Virus record (IMG/VR): IMGVR_UViG_3300032322_001884
Location: 1-40,139 of that record
DNA from: a virus
Direction: 5' to 3' (one strand)
DNA: 40,139 nt
Part shown: positions 23,723 through 31,294 of the stretch, piece after piece
Layout: each line of letters starts with the position of its first letter
Position numbering within the stretch: the stretch's first letter is position 1
Position numbers and translations under genes: made by a program
The notes under the pieces: model-generated
The model's input: the letters and a program-made list of their open reading frames with translations, nothing else
Told to the model about the DNA's origin: nothing
Database searches by the model: none

Positions 23723-24779
23723 TGCTAAGACTCTCCATATAAAGATCCTTAATAATAAGTTTTAACTTATTTTTGTCTTCTATTTGTTCCATCCCATCTA
23801 TTTCCTTCGAAATAATTGTGATTGTATCTTCGCTTACATCTACTTCTGTATCATCCATTTTTGATGAGATGCTGGTATCTTCAATAATTTGAATTCCGTA
23901 AACACCCACAGAATTTAAAGAATCTACCATCGTATCTAGAAGTTTTGAATTTTTCTTATTTACAACAACAATTTTGATATATGAGTCTTTGTACTTATCA
24001 TATTTTGCTTTTGTTAATGCCTTGACGAAAGCTTCATCACCATCATCATATCGAAGAGTATAAAACAGATTCTTTTTATTCTCTATAAAGGTTATTTCTC
24101 TGGTTTGTGTATCAAATACGTGAAAACCTTTTTTGCTTCCAACATCAGCAAAAGATAACTGGTATTGTGTGCCGAGATAATGAATATTTTTGTGTGTTTG
24201 TTTCAAATGAAAATGACCAGAAAATACTTTATCATAATTATTGAAGATAAAACTTTCTACACCACCTTCATGTCGAATACCAGAAATAACTTCAAATCCA
24301 TTGATCTCAAAATGACCACATAGAATAGAACATGAGTTATTTTGAATGAAATTTACACAATCATCAAAATTTTCTGGTGTAATCCATGGAACTATTCCTA
24401 CACACATACCGTCAAATACAATATCAGATGGTTCTTCATATAATTTAATATTATTATATCCATAGGAAAATAATTCTTTTATAGAATTTACATGATTTGA
24501 ATTTTTATAAAAAACGTCATGATTTCCTAAAGTAATATGTAATGTAATACCATATTCATCGAATTTATTCATAAATCTGGTTCTTACTTGACCTAAAGTA
24601 TTAAAATTAACATACTTTCTACGATCAAGTAAATCACCCATATGAATTACATTGGTAATATTATTTTCTTTTAAATATGGAAAAAATATATTTTCAAAAT
24701 AATCTAAAGAATAATTTAAAAATATCGGAGAATCATTACGAACTCCAAAATGTGTATCTGAAATAATAGCAATTTTCAT
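23715..24779 (-). CDS. gp47: Recombination endonuclease subunit, Mre11-like (gp47)
   Basis: A 354-residue metallophosphoesterase (T4 gp47 is 339). Phosphoesterase motifs are in order: SDTHFG with D8 and H10, HMGDLLDRR with D49, TLGNHDVFY with N86 and H87, LCGHFEI with H156, and VFSGHFHLKQ with H189 and H191. These bind two Mn ions. It forms the end-resecting nuclease with gp46. Its ATG overlaps the stop of gene 55 by 4 bases. The C-terminal residues beyond about 260 are acidic and family-specific. Confidence 0.95.
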   Translation of the reverse strand: MKIAIISDTHFGVRNDSPIFLNYSLDYFENIFFPYLKENNITNVIHMGDLLDRRKYVNFNTLGQVRTRFMNKFDEYGITLHITLGNHDVFYKNSNHVNSIKELFSYGYNNIKLYEEPSDIVFDGMCVGIVPWITPENFDDCVNFIQNNSCSILCGHFEINGFEVISGIRHEGGVESFIFNNYDKVFSGHFHLKQTHKNIHYLGTQYQLSFADVGSKKGFHVFDTQTREITFIENKKNLFYTLRYDDGDEAFVKALTKAKYDKYKDSYIKIVVVNKKNSKLLDTMVDSLNSVGVYGIQIIEDTSISSKMDDTEVDVSEDTITIISKEIDGMEQIEDKNKLKLIIKDLYMESLSSE

Positions 24780-25339
24780 GATTTCTTTTTTGATTTTTTA
24801 CCGCGTTTTTTCTTTACTTTTTCTTTGGCTTCCATTTTTTCTATATCGTTTTCAGATAAGAAAAATGTGTGCTGAAGAAATTCACCAAAAGTAGATGATC
24901 CTTGATTATTTTGTAGCCAATCTACAAATTTTCCATCAACATCATTCATCTGTAAGCATTTATATTTTATGAAAGATTGTTTCTTTTCTCTTTCTATTCG
25001 ACGCAAAAAAGCGTAATAAATTATTTGTGTAAAATATGAGAATGGATTTGATGATTTCTCAGAATCAAAATTGTGAGCGTATGCTATACAATTTTCTATA
25101 CCATCACCAACCATATCTTCTCTAAAAGGGTAATTAATAAAATTAGGCCGTTGAGAAAGATGTTCAGCGATCATTATAAAGCATTCTGCTATATAATCCG
25201 TTACTGGTGGTCGCTTCTGACCTTTCTTTTCGGCCTTTTTGACTTCCTTTTTCCACTCATTCATGGATTTAAGGAATTTTTCGTTGTCAACGTAATGTCT
25301 TAATGATTTTAATTCTTTTTCTACTATATCTTCTGCCAT
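24776..25339 (-). CDS. gp55: Late-transcription sigma factor (gp55)
   Basis: A 187-residue homologue of T4 gp55 (185 aa), a minimal sigma factor that directs host RNA polymerase to NATAAATA late promoters. FDSEKSSNPFSYFTQIIYYA (residues 91-110) and FLRRIEREKK are the sigma region 2-like core that reads the -10 box. I start it at the ATG at 25339, preceded by GAGGAG. A longer frame from 25357 would use an ATG that lies inside the promoter's TATAAT and cannot be in the mRNA. The C-terminus is a lysine-rich tail (EKVKKKRGKKSKKK); the hydrophobic-acidic clamp-binding peptide that ends T4 gp55 (SLDFLYE) is not seen. Confidence 0.93.
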   Translation of the reverse strand: MAEDIVEKELKSLRHYVDNEKFLKSMNEWKKEVKKAEKKGQKRPPVTDYIAECFIMIAEHLSQRPNFINYPFREDMVGDGIENCIAYAHNFDSEKSSNPFSYFTQIIYYAFLRRIEREKKQSFIKYKCLQMNDVDGKFVDWLQNNQGSSTFGEFLQHTFFLSENDIEKMEAKEKVKKKRGKKSKKKS

Positions 25340-25355
25340 TTTGTACTCCTCTTTC

Positions 25356-25383
25356 ATTATAACAGATTCCTATAAAATTTCAA
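25356..25383 (-). promoter_or_regulatory. Sigma70-type promoter for gene 55
   Basis: Minus strand TTGAAA (25383-25378), 16-base spacer, then extended -10 TGTTATAAT with TATAAT at 25361-25356. The start of transcription near 25349 leaves a short leader with GGAG before the ATG at 25339. This would allow early expression of the late sigma factor and of 47 and 46. Confidence 0.75.
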
Positions 25384-25391
25384 GTTTTTAC

Positions 25392-25419
25392 TTGACACTT
25401 TTTATGTTTCTATTATAAT
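25392..25419 (+). promoter_or_regulatory. Perfect-consensus sigma70 promoter facing the plus strand
   Basis: TTGACA at 25392-25397, a 16-base spacer, and TATAAT at 25414-25419. Its -35 lies only 8 bases from the -35 of the divergent gene 55 promoter, and the two -35 elements are joined by the inverted repeat CAAGTTTTTACTTG (25381-25394). No plus-strand gene follows; the transcript, starting near 25426, would be antisense to the Lsm-like gene and uvsW. Confidence 0.6.
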
Positions 25420-25478
25420 TCCCCTTGTGGGGAGAGAAAGGGATAAACTATTAATACTTAGTTACTAATAGTAAGTAA

Positions 25479-26219
25479 TCAAGAATCTAATGGACCTAAA
25501 GGATCTTCTTCATTGTAATCAGCAGATTTAGGATCTGGGTTCCAATCAGATAATTTATTACCAAAATCTTCTCTCTTCTTCTCATCACCAGTAAAATTAT
25601 TTTTTTTCTTTACTTCTTCAATTATTTCTAATAATTGTTCTGGGTCAAGAATACCAGAAGTAATAAGATTCATTATACACTCTGGTGGTATAACCATAGA
25701 AAGATAAATCATCGGTCTTTCTTTTAATTCATCTGGAATTAAAGCTTCTAATGTTAATTCATCTGGCTCTGGTGGTAATGGTCTTCTCTTTTTATTTTTT
25801 CTTCTTTTTCTTGATGGTTCTTGTTTAGCAAGATCTGTTAGGTTATTCATGAAAGAATTCATAATTTCATCAAGAGGATTTGCAAAATTATTCTTCAAGT
25901 CATCTGAATTGAGAATTTGTTGTGATGATACATCACTTTTGGATATTTCAATTTTATATAATTCAAGAGTTTTTTCATTTGGACTGAATAAAATTGATAT
26001 TTGTTCTTTAGGCAGATCTGCTATTTTTTCATCTGATCGATACATCCAATCCTTTAGGATTGTAACATCGTGTGGCACACCTCTTGTGTCCAGCATAGTT
26101 GCTGTTTTAAAAACCATAGGATTTTCAATTTTAAGAACAGAATCACTGTCATTATTTAAAAGATTACCAATTATTTCTTCACCACTAATTAGTTTGAAGA
26201 TTTTTGTATTCTTGTTCAT
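25479..26219 (-). CDS. Conserved phage protein with N-terminal Lsm-like domain
   Basis: A 246-residue protein. Residues 5-95 begin FKLISGEEIIGNLLNNDSD and SVLKIENPMVF, a pattern like Sm/Lsm beta-barrels (one strand with GEEIIG, then a K-x-P-hydrophobic strand), and include TILKDWMYRSD and FSPNEKTLELY. A basic linker (SRKRRKNKKRRPLPP, about residues 134-148) joins to RPMIYLSMVIPPE and an acidic tail. Its position between uvsW and gene 55 is where marine T4-like phages carry a conserved hypothetical gene. RNA binding is suggested by the Lsm-like part but not proven. ATGA overlap with uvsW. Confidence 0.65.
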   Translation of the reverse strand: MNKNTKIFKLISGEEIIGNLLNNDSDSVLKIENPMVFKTATMLDTRGVPHDVTILKDWMYRSDEKIADLPKEQISILFSPNEKTLELYKIEISKSDVSSQQILNSDDLKNNFANPLDEIMNSFMNNLTDLAKQEPSRKRRKNKKRRPLPPEPDELTLEALIPDELKERPMIYLSMVIPPECIMNLITSGILDPEQLLEIIEEVKKKNNFTGDEKKREDFGNKLSDWNPDPKSADYNEEDPLGPLDS

Positions 26220-27676
26220 GTGTCTCCTAGCTTCACTTTTATAGTTTTATATGTGAACTTCTCATTATTATATATGGTCAAACGCTCATCCATATGTCTT
26301 AGCGTATGGTTTCGATATGATTTATAGTGTAAATCATCACTAATATCGTATACTACAACATTATCTTTGGTTTCGGATTTTCTCAACCCTCTACCTATTG
26401 ATTGCAAGACACGCACAACTGATTTAGAGGGAGAAGCAAAAATAATAGCATTGATATTTTTAATATTAATACCAGTGCTACATGTTCCGTAAGATGCCAC
26501 AAGAACACTATTGGTATGATTATTAACAATATTTCTTATTAGTTCTCGTTCTTCTATATCAGTTTTTCCGTGAATCTGAAAAACATCTTTTTTATTCTTT
26601 TGTTTTATCTTACTATAAAGAGGAATACCATGTTTTTCTACAAAATTATAGAGCACAAGAACATTACCTTTAATTTTACAAGCTAAATCAGCTATAAAAT
26701 TATTTCTGTATTCATTTGTAATTAACCATTCTATTTCTTGTGCATATAGTGGTTTTTTTGGAAATTGATCATAAGATAATAATATGTTATTAATATTTAA
26801 TTTTGATAAGATATTATCATCAATTAATTCTTTGGTTGTAGTTACTGCATAAGACCTACCAAATAAACCCTCTATAATTAGTTTATGAGCTTCTGTATTA
26901 TCTAGTGTACCTGTAGTTCCTATACGGTATTTTGTTTGCTTCATTTTGCGAACAAGTAAAGACAAAGATTTTGCTTTGAATAAATGGCATTCATCACCAA
27001 AGATTCCATCAAATTCATTAAAAAATGATTCTGGTTCTTTAAAAATACTTTGCCATGTCGATATAATAATTCTTTTACTTGTTGTTTTTTCTTTACCAGC
27101 AAAAATTGTATGAATTTTTTGTAAAAATTTAATATCTTTATTTGAATAATCAGCAAAATCATTATACAATTGATTTACAAGACCAGTTGTTGGCACTACA
27201 ATTAAATACTTTTTTTGATCTTTTTCTAAAAGATATTTTAGAATCAAATATATTATTAATGATTTTCCACTACCAGTGGGGGAAAGAAGTAATATTCTTT
27301 GCTTTGTTAATGCTTTTTTAACAGCATCTATTTGATAATCGTGGGGCTTTAGCTTTTTCTTATTAGAATAAATTTTTTGCTGAGAAATCCATATATCAAT
27401 AGAAGATTCATCAATTATAGATTGATCAAAATTTATCTGATATGAATAATTTCTTTCTTTAAGAAATTTTATTATATAATCCAATAGACCAGCATAAATT
27501 GTTTTGGATGCTAGATTAAATAATCTAATTTTACCATCCCATTTCTTTTTTCTATAAGCTGGTGTGTATTCATGATTTGGTACTTTGAATGTGAAAAAGG
27601 ATGAAAGTTCTCTTGCGATATCTTCTTCGCATTTTACTTTTATGAAACTTTCATCAACTTTTTCTATTTCAATCAT
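26216..27676 (-). CDS. uvsW: RNA-DNA and DNA helicase UvsW
   Basis: A 486-residue superfamily 2 helicase (T4 UvsW is 503). Q-like motif KPHDYQIDAV (residues 110-119), Walker A SPTGSGKS (132-139), DEAD-type DECH (228-231), motif III-like GTTGTL (253-258), and motif VI QSIGRGLRKS (425-434). UvsW unwinds R-loops and branched DNA, shifting replication from origin to recombination dependence. The N-terminal domain (residues 1-100), with YRKKKWDGKIRLF, matches the T4 DNA-binding region. It starts coupled to uvsY (ATGA overlap). Confidence 0.94.
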   Translation of the reverse strand: MIEIEKVDESFIKVKCEEDIARELSSFFTFKVPNHEYTPAYRKKKWDGKIRLFNLASKTIYAGLLDYIIKFLKERNYSYQINFDQSIIDESSIDIWISQQKIYSNKKKLKPHDYQIDAVKKALTKQRILLLSPTGSGKSLIIYLILKYLLEKDQKKYLIVVPTTGLVNQLYNDFADYSNKDIKFLQKIHTIFAGKEKTTSKRIIISTWQSIFKEPESFFNEFDGIFGDECHLFKAKSLSLLVRKMKQTKYRIGTTGTLDNTEAHKLIIEGLFGRSYAVTTTKELIDDNILSKLNINNILLSYDQFPKKPLYAQEIEWLITNEYRNNFIADLACKIKGNVLVLYNFVEKHGIPLYSKIKQKNKKDVFQIHGKTDIEERELIRNIVNNHTNSVLVASYGTCSTGINIKNINAIIFASPSKSVVRVLQSIGRGLRKSETKDNVVVYDISDDLHYKSYRNHTLRHMDERLTIYNNEKFTYKTIKVKLGDT

Positions 27677-28110
27677 GAAAGACCTTGAGTAAATTTAACC
27701 CACTCAATCGCAGATTTGATATTCCATCCACGATTGGACATTATCTTAATTACATTTTCTAAGTAATTTACTTTTTCTCTTTGTTGTTCAACTTTAATTT
27801 TAATATCAGAATATTGTTTATCTGCTTCTATAAAACGGTCAACATCTTGTTTTATTACAGCAAGATCAAATGGTTCCCATTTATGTTTTTTGAGATCTTC
27901 TTCACTCATTTTACCTGTATAGTAAAGCCATTTATCTTTTTCTGTAATTTTTAAGATTGATTCCATAAGATTTAGATTATGTTTTTCATCAAGTAAAAAA
28001 CACAAATACTTATTATGTAATTGAGGTGATCTTAATGCTTCAGAGCCTAATTCTGTTGAATCAATTTCAAGATCTTCTTCTACTAATTTTTTCAATTCAT
28101 TTATAGTCAT
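27673..28110 (-). CDS. uvsY: Recombination mediator UvsY
   Basis: A 145-residue protein (T4 UvsY is 137). IDSTELGSEALRSPQLHNKY (residues 16-35) matches the T4 segment with IDSTKL-YEAANNVMLYSK. A mid-protein KWLYYTGK parallels T4 LDYYSGR, and the C-terminus has IMSNRGWNIKSAIEW like T4 KSRGFAIKHI. UvsY loads recombinase UvsX onto gp32-coated DNA. It is the first gene of the uvsY-uvsW-Lsm operon under a sigma70-type promoter, with little leader and no clear ribosome site. Confidence 0.92.
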   Translation of the reverse strand: MTINELKKLVEEDLEIDSTELGSEALRSPQLHNKYLCFLLDEKHNLNLMESILKITEKDKWLYYTGKMSEEDLKKHKWEPFDLAVIKQDVDRFIEADKQYSDIKIKVEQQREKVNYLENVIKIMSNRGWNIKSAIEWVKFTQGLS

Positions 28111-28120
28111 AATAAAAAAA

Positions 28121-28149
28121 ATTATATAATTAAATAGTCTCTAAGTCAA
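28121..28149 (-). promoter_or_regulatory. Sigma70-type promoter for uvsY
   Basis: Minus strand TTGACT (28149-28144), 17-base spacer, TATAAT (28126-28121). The -35 element is inside the end of the upstream gene. The predicted start near 28114 is about four bases before the ATG at 28110, again giving an almost leaderless mRNA. Confidence 0.65.
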
Positions 28150-28684
28150 AATAAGAATACGCAAAATTTACAGAAGCAATAATATTATCTGTATCTGGTA
28201 ATGTAGTATCAAAATCAATACCACTTAAGAAGGTAGGAAAGATATCATAGAATCTAACTTTTAGAAATGGTCTATATGAACTATTTAGGATCAATAATGA
28301 AGCATTTGAAGTTTGTTGTTCTTCTTTAAGAATTGAACAATTATTTCCATAATATGTTATTGCTTTAATCCAATTATGAATTTCTTTCCAATTTAATAAA
28401 TCCTCATCGATAGCAAATCCAACTTGAAATTCTTCCAAAGTAACATTTGTACCTGGTCTTTGTATTTGAATTGCTGTTGGTGTATTCTGTATAGAAATAC
28501 CTAATGATACAGATGGTACATTTGCTCTTTGGCAGAAATATACCAATGTAGGACATCTATCAAGAATAAAAATAAATTTATTATTGGTTAAAAAATTAGT
28601 ATTTACTGGAATTGATGGATTTGATGTTAAAAAATCTCCAGGTAAATATTGCTTAACAGAATCTGGTATATTGTTAAATCCCAT
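28130..28684 (-). CDS. Tail-tube-fold protein (gp19 paralogue; position of gp3 in marine T4-like phages)
   Basis: A 184-residue protein. TNNKFIFILDRCPTLVYFCQ (residues 32-51) aligns with the tube protein pattern NRFMVNFTFP...IYCKAT; VPSVSLGI, then QIQRPGTNVTLEEFQVGF and IHNWIKAI match the corresponding strands and helix (PPSAIGQI, RPVKFSGE, FERWIDRM) of gp19 at 34256-34828. It follows gene 23 behind a terminator with its own leaderless late box. Marine T4-like phages have a gene often annotated gp3 (tail completion) here. It may cap the tube, start it at the baseplate, or be an alternative tube subunit. The fold call is inferred from pattern, and the role is open. Confidence 0.65.
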   Translation of the reverse strand: MGFNNIPDSVKQYLPGDFLTSNPSIPVNTNFLTNNKFIFILDRCPTLVYFCQRANVPSVSLGISIQNTPTAIQIQRPGTNVTLEEFQVGFAIDEDLLNWKEIHNWIKAITYYGNNCSILKEEQQTSNASLLILNSSYRPFLKVRFYDIFPTFLSGIDFDTTLPDTDNIIASVNFAYSYFDLETI

Positions 28685-28689
28685 AACAA

Positions 28690-28697
28690 TATTTATA
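28690..28697 (-). promoter_or_regulatory. T4-type late promoter TATAAATA, leaderless spacing
   Basis: Exact TATAAATA on the minus strand with TTGTT between it and the ATG at 28684. By T4 geometry transcription starts on the A of the start codon. It directly follows the gene 23 terminator. Confidence 0.7.
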
Positions 28698-28703
28698 AAA
28701 TAA

Positions 28704-28731
28704 CAAAGGGTTGGTTTTACCCAACCCTTTG
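28704..28731 (-). terminator. Terminator after the major capsid gene
   Basis: Perfect 11-bp inverted repeat CAAAGGGTTGG/CCAACCCTTTG (28704-28714 with 28721-28731, 6-base loop). On the minus strand it is followed by TTATTTTATAA, moderately T-rich. It lies in the 72-base gap after the stop of gene 23. Confidence 0.75.
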
Positions 28732-28756
28732 CTTTTATTTTTTCATTCAGCCTTTA

Positions 28757-30193
28757 TTATGAGGCTCCATTACCATGAAGATCAAGGACGCGGAACAGAC
28801 GGTAATAGGTGTTTAGACCATCACCTAGACCAACATTAGCGGTACGACCACCAGCGAATGGATTTGCAACCATGCCGTAGCGAGTCTTGAAGCCGATCTT
28901 TGGTTGGAAGGTATTTTCACCGACTGCACGTACCATTTGTAGAGGAACGTATGGGCAGTAGAACATACCAGCATCATATGGTGATTGACCCTTATAACCA
29001 ACACAGACGAAATCAACGCCAGCTGGAACGAACGGATCGATATAAACCTTGAACTTACCGTTAAGGACACCAGCAAATACGTTACCAGTATCATCAACAT
29101 TCATTTGAACATTGAGTGCTGGTGAGAGATTAAGGAATCCACCCATTGCAAGTGCTGATGCAACATCTGCGCTGCAAAGAATGAAGTTACCCTTACCTCT
29201 ACGAGTTTCTTTAGCGATTACGTTTGCTTCGCGTTCGATTTGGTACATTAAACCACGATAACGCTCTGCTGACCAACGACCATCGGAGTCCGATAAGAGG
29301 CTATAATCGCCTGCTTTAGAAAGATCAGTTTGTTGAGCACCAGCCTTAGCTGAAGCGTAGACTGCGCGAATGATTTCTCTATTGATTTCGTTGAGAATTT
29401 CAACTGAGAGAATATTTGCGAGTTCTGATTCTGCATCAAGACCGTGGACTGCTTTAAGATCTTGTGCAAGTTCTGTGGTGTATTCTGCCTTGAGAGCACG
29501 TGTACGAGCTTCTACAGCGACACGCTCAATGCTGAATGCCATTTCACGGAAACCTGTTGCCACACCAGCAGTATTATCTTGGGAAGATGATGTGGAAAGA
29601 TTTTCTGCTTGACCTGTAAGGAATCCGCGGAAATAGTTAAATTGACCAGCTCTATTAGATGCAGCACCAGTCCAACCAGTACCACCAGAACCAAACGGAT
29701 TGCTATAGGTATAACCACCAGAATAACCACCAGTAGATGAACCATAGCTATATGTACCACCGCAAACACCAGCGAAAGAAGCAATTGGTTCATCAAACAT
29801 TGCCTCTGGACCAACTTGGCTATCATATCTTGCTCTCATCGCAAAGATAAGACCAGTTGGTGCAGTCATTGGCTGAACGCCAGCGACATCATATGCAACA
29901 ACATTTGGCATTGCTCTGCGAACAAGACTAATGAGAATTGGGTCGTAACCTTGAAGTGCTGAGTTTGTACCAGCAACAGATGTGCTTGCAAAACCACCAG
30001 CATTCATTGCATTGGTTGGAGCTTCGGTCAAGAAACCAGCTTGTTCTCTGAGTGCTTTTCTTTGATTTTCAAGAAGAACTGCGGTTGTCTTCTTACGATA
30101 AACATCATCGATGTTGGGTAGATCTGGATGATCTATGACCGCATTCCATTTTTCTAAAAGTGTGTCGTAGGGTGTAACGCTATTAAAGTCCAT
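28757..30193 (-). CDS. gp23: Major capsid protein precursor (gp23)
   Basis: A 478-residue HK97-fold capsid protein (T4 gp23 is 521). A prohead protease site FLTE-A (cut after Glu57) matches the [LI]-x-E rule and the T4 cut at Glu65; the mature chain would be 421 residues. LISLVRRAMPNVVAYDVAGV and TGLIFAMRARY (residues about 88-125) are the conserved N-arm/E-loop landmarks; RYGMVANPF is the C-terminal landmark. Codon and base use here are less AT-rich than in the glycan island, as expected of a highly made protein. It has a late box at 30215-30222 and a strong AGGAGAAAAT ribosome site. No gene 24 vertex paralogue follows. Confidence 0.97.
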   Translation of the reverse strand: MDFNSVTPYDTLLEKWNAVIDHPDLPNIDDVYRKKTTAVLLENQRKALREQAGFLTEAPTNAMNAGGFASTSVAGTNSALQGYDPILISLVRRAMPNVVAYDVAGVQPMTAPTGLIFAMRARYDSQVGPEAMFDEPIASFAGVCGGTYSYGSSTGGYSGGYTYSNPFGSGGTGWTGAASNRAGQFNYFRGFLTGQAENLSTSSSQDNTAGVATGFREMAFSIERVAVEARTRALKAEYTTELAQDLKAVHGLDAESELANILSVEILNEINREIIRAVYASAKAGAQQTDLSKAGDYSLLSDSDGRWSAERYRGLMYQIEREANVIAKETRRGKGNFILCSADVASALAMGGFLNLSPALNVQMNVDDTGNVFAGVLNGKFKVYIDPFVPAGVDFVCVGYKGQSPYDAGMFYCPYVPLQMVRAVGENTFQPKIGFKTRYGMVANPFAGGRTANVGLGDGLNTYYRLFRVLDLHGNGAS

Positions 30194-30214
30194 TTATTTT
30201 CTCCTATACTTTTT

Positions 30215-30222
30215 TATTTATA
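30215..30222 (-). promoter_or_regulatory. T4-type late promoter TATAAATA for gene 23
   Basis: Exact TATAAATA on the minus strand in the 41-base gap after gene 22. Predicted start near 30209, giving a leader of about 15 bases with AGGAGAAAAT before the ATG at 30193. Confidence 0.85.
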
Positions 30223-30234
30223 ATTTTTTATTTT

Positions 30235-31242
30235 TTAAGACTTCTTAACTTTGTAATTTGAGTTTTTAACTTGTTCTGAAATTGAACGGACGATGAAATC
30301 CATATCACTTCCAGACTCTACAATTGGTTGGTTTGTTGATGAAACATGTTCATCGATTTGAGAATTAAATTGTTCTGAACCGTTGAAATATGATTCACGA
30401 AGCAATCTTACTTTTTCTCTATATTGATCTACGCTTGCAAATTCGATACCTTCGGCAAGTGATGCGAGTTTTTCAACTTCGGTATCAGCTAAACCAGATG
30501 ATTCCTGAACGAATGCTTCGGCGCATTGATGAGCAATTAAAGTATTCTTGAGTTCAATGTTCTCATTGATTTGTGCATTGAGTTTTGATTCAAGTTCGCT
30601 GTTGGCCTCGAAGAGTTCATCAACGACGTTATATTTTTCATCTGGAACATCAATGAAGCTATTCTCAAAGAGATCCTTAAGACCGTGAATAAAGTTCTCA
30701 ACAATTTCAGTCTTCATGCCTTGTTCAGCAGCAAGACGATTTTCATTGAGCCATTCTTCACAGACATAGGTGAGATACTTGTCAACACCTTCAGTGATTG
30801 TTTCAACTGAAGAGGCAACTTGCTCTTCTATAATCTTCTTTGAAGCTTCAATCATGGCTTGTTCCATCATTGAAACTTTTTCATTAACTGCTGCTTCAAA
30901 AATTGCAATGCATTTTTGTTTGAAGGATTCTGATAATTCTTCACCTTCGAAAAGAGCATTTGCAAAATCAGAGATGTCAAGTGCTACGGATTCTTTTTGT
31001 TCTTCCATATCACTTTCATCTTCATAGTCTTCTTCTGTATCTTGCTCTGGATACATTGCTGTACCTGTCTTTGATTTCATTGCCAACATGCCAGAAATAC
31101 CACCACCTGGTCTTAGTGATGCCATGTTTCTTTGTGCTGTTCCATCTGGAATAACTTCGGTCCCAGCATCTTGTGGCTCAACGCCATTTGCTGACATTGT
31201 TCCTGCTCCATTTGCTGCGAAAACTGCTTTCTTTTGTTTCAT
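30235..31242 (-). CDS. gp22: Prohead core scaffold protein (gp22)
   Basis: A 335-residue, acidic, largely helical protein (T4 gp22 is 269). Residues 75-240 are glutamate-rich with long heptad-like stretches (for example FEAAVNEKVSMMEQAMIEAS, ELFEANSELESKLNAQINEN). Several candidate protease sites of the type L-x-E occur (LFE-G, LFE-A, LAE-Q, LAE-G), as expected for a scaffold that is cut to peptides before packaging. The N-terminal 60 residues (Gly/Met-rich, basic) are unusual. Location between 21 and 23 fixes the call. Ribosome site GGAG 8 bases before the ATG. Confidence 0.9.
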   Translation of the reverse strand: MKQKKAVFAANGAGTMSANGVEPQDAGTEVIPDGTAQRNMASLRPGGGISGMLAMKSKTGTAMYPEQDTEEDYEDESDMEEQKESVALDISDFANALFEGEELSESFKQKCIAIFEAAVNEKVSMMEQAMIEASKKIIEEQVASSVETITEGVDKYLTYVCEEWLNENRLAAEQGMKTEIVENFIHGLKDLFENSFIDVPDEKYNVVDELFEANSELESKLNAQINENIELKNTLIAHQCAEAFVQESSGLADTEVEKLASLAEGIEFASVDQYREKVRLLRESYFNGSEQFNSQIDEHVSSTNQPIVESGSDMDFIVRSISEQVKNSNYKVKKS

Positions 31243-31294
31243 ATATTCTCCATTAAATTATTATATTATTATTTAGCAAAAATTATTTTTCCAC

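Noticed and set aside
25340-25357. Extended start of gene 55 at the ATG at 25357
   Set aside because: That ATG overlaps the TATAAT of the gene 55 promoter, so it cannot be in the transcript; the ATG at 25339 has a GAGGAG site.
25421-25432. CCCCTTGTGGGG hairpin as a terminator of the Lsm-like gene
   Set aside because: The stem is only four to five base pairs and no T run follows on either strand.
31243-31294. GCTAAATA and TATAAT-like strings upstream of gene 22 as a promoter
   Set aside because: Neither a full late box nor a -35 at proper distance is present; the gap is simply AT-rich.
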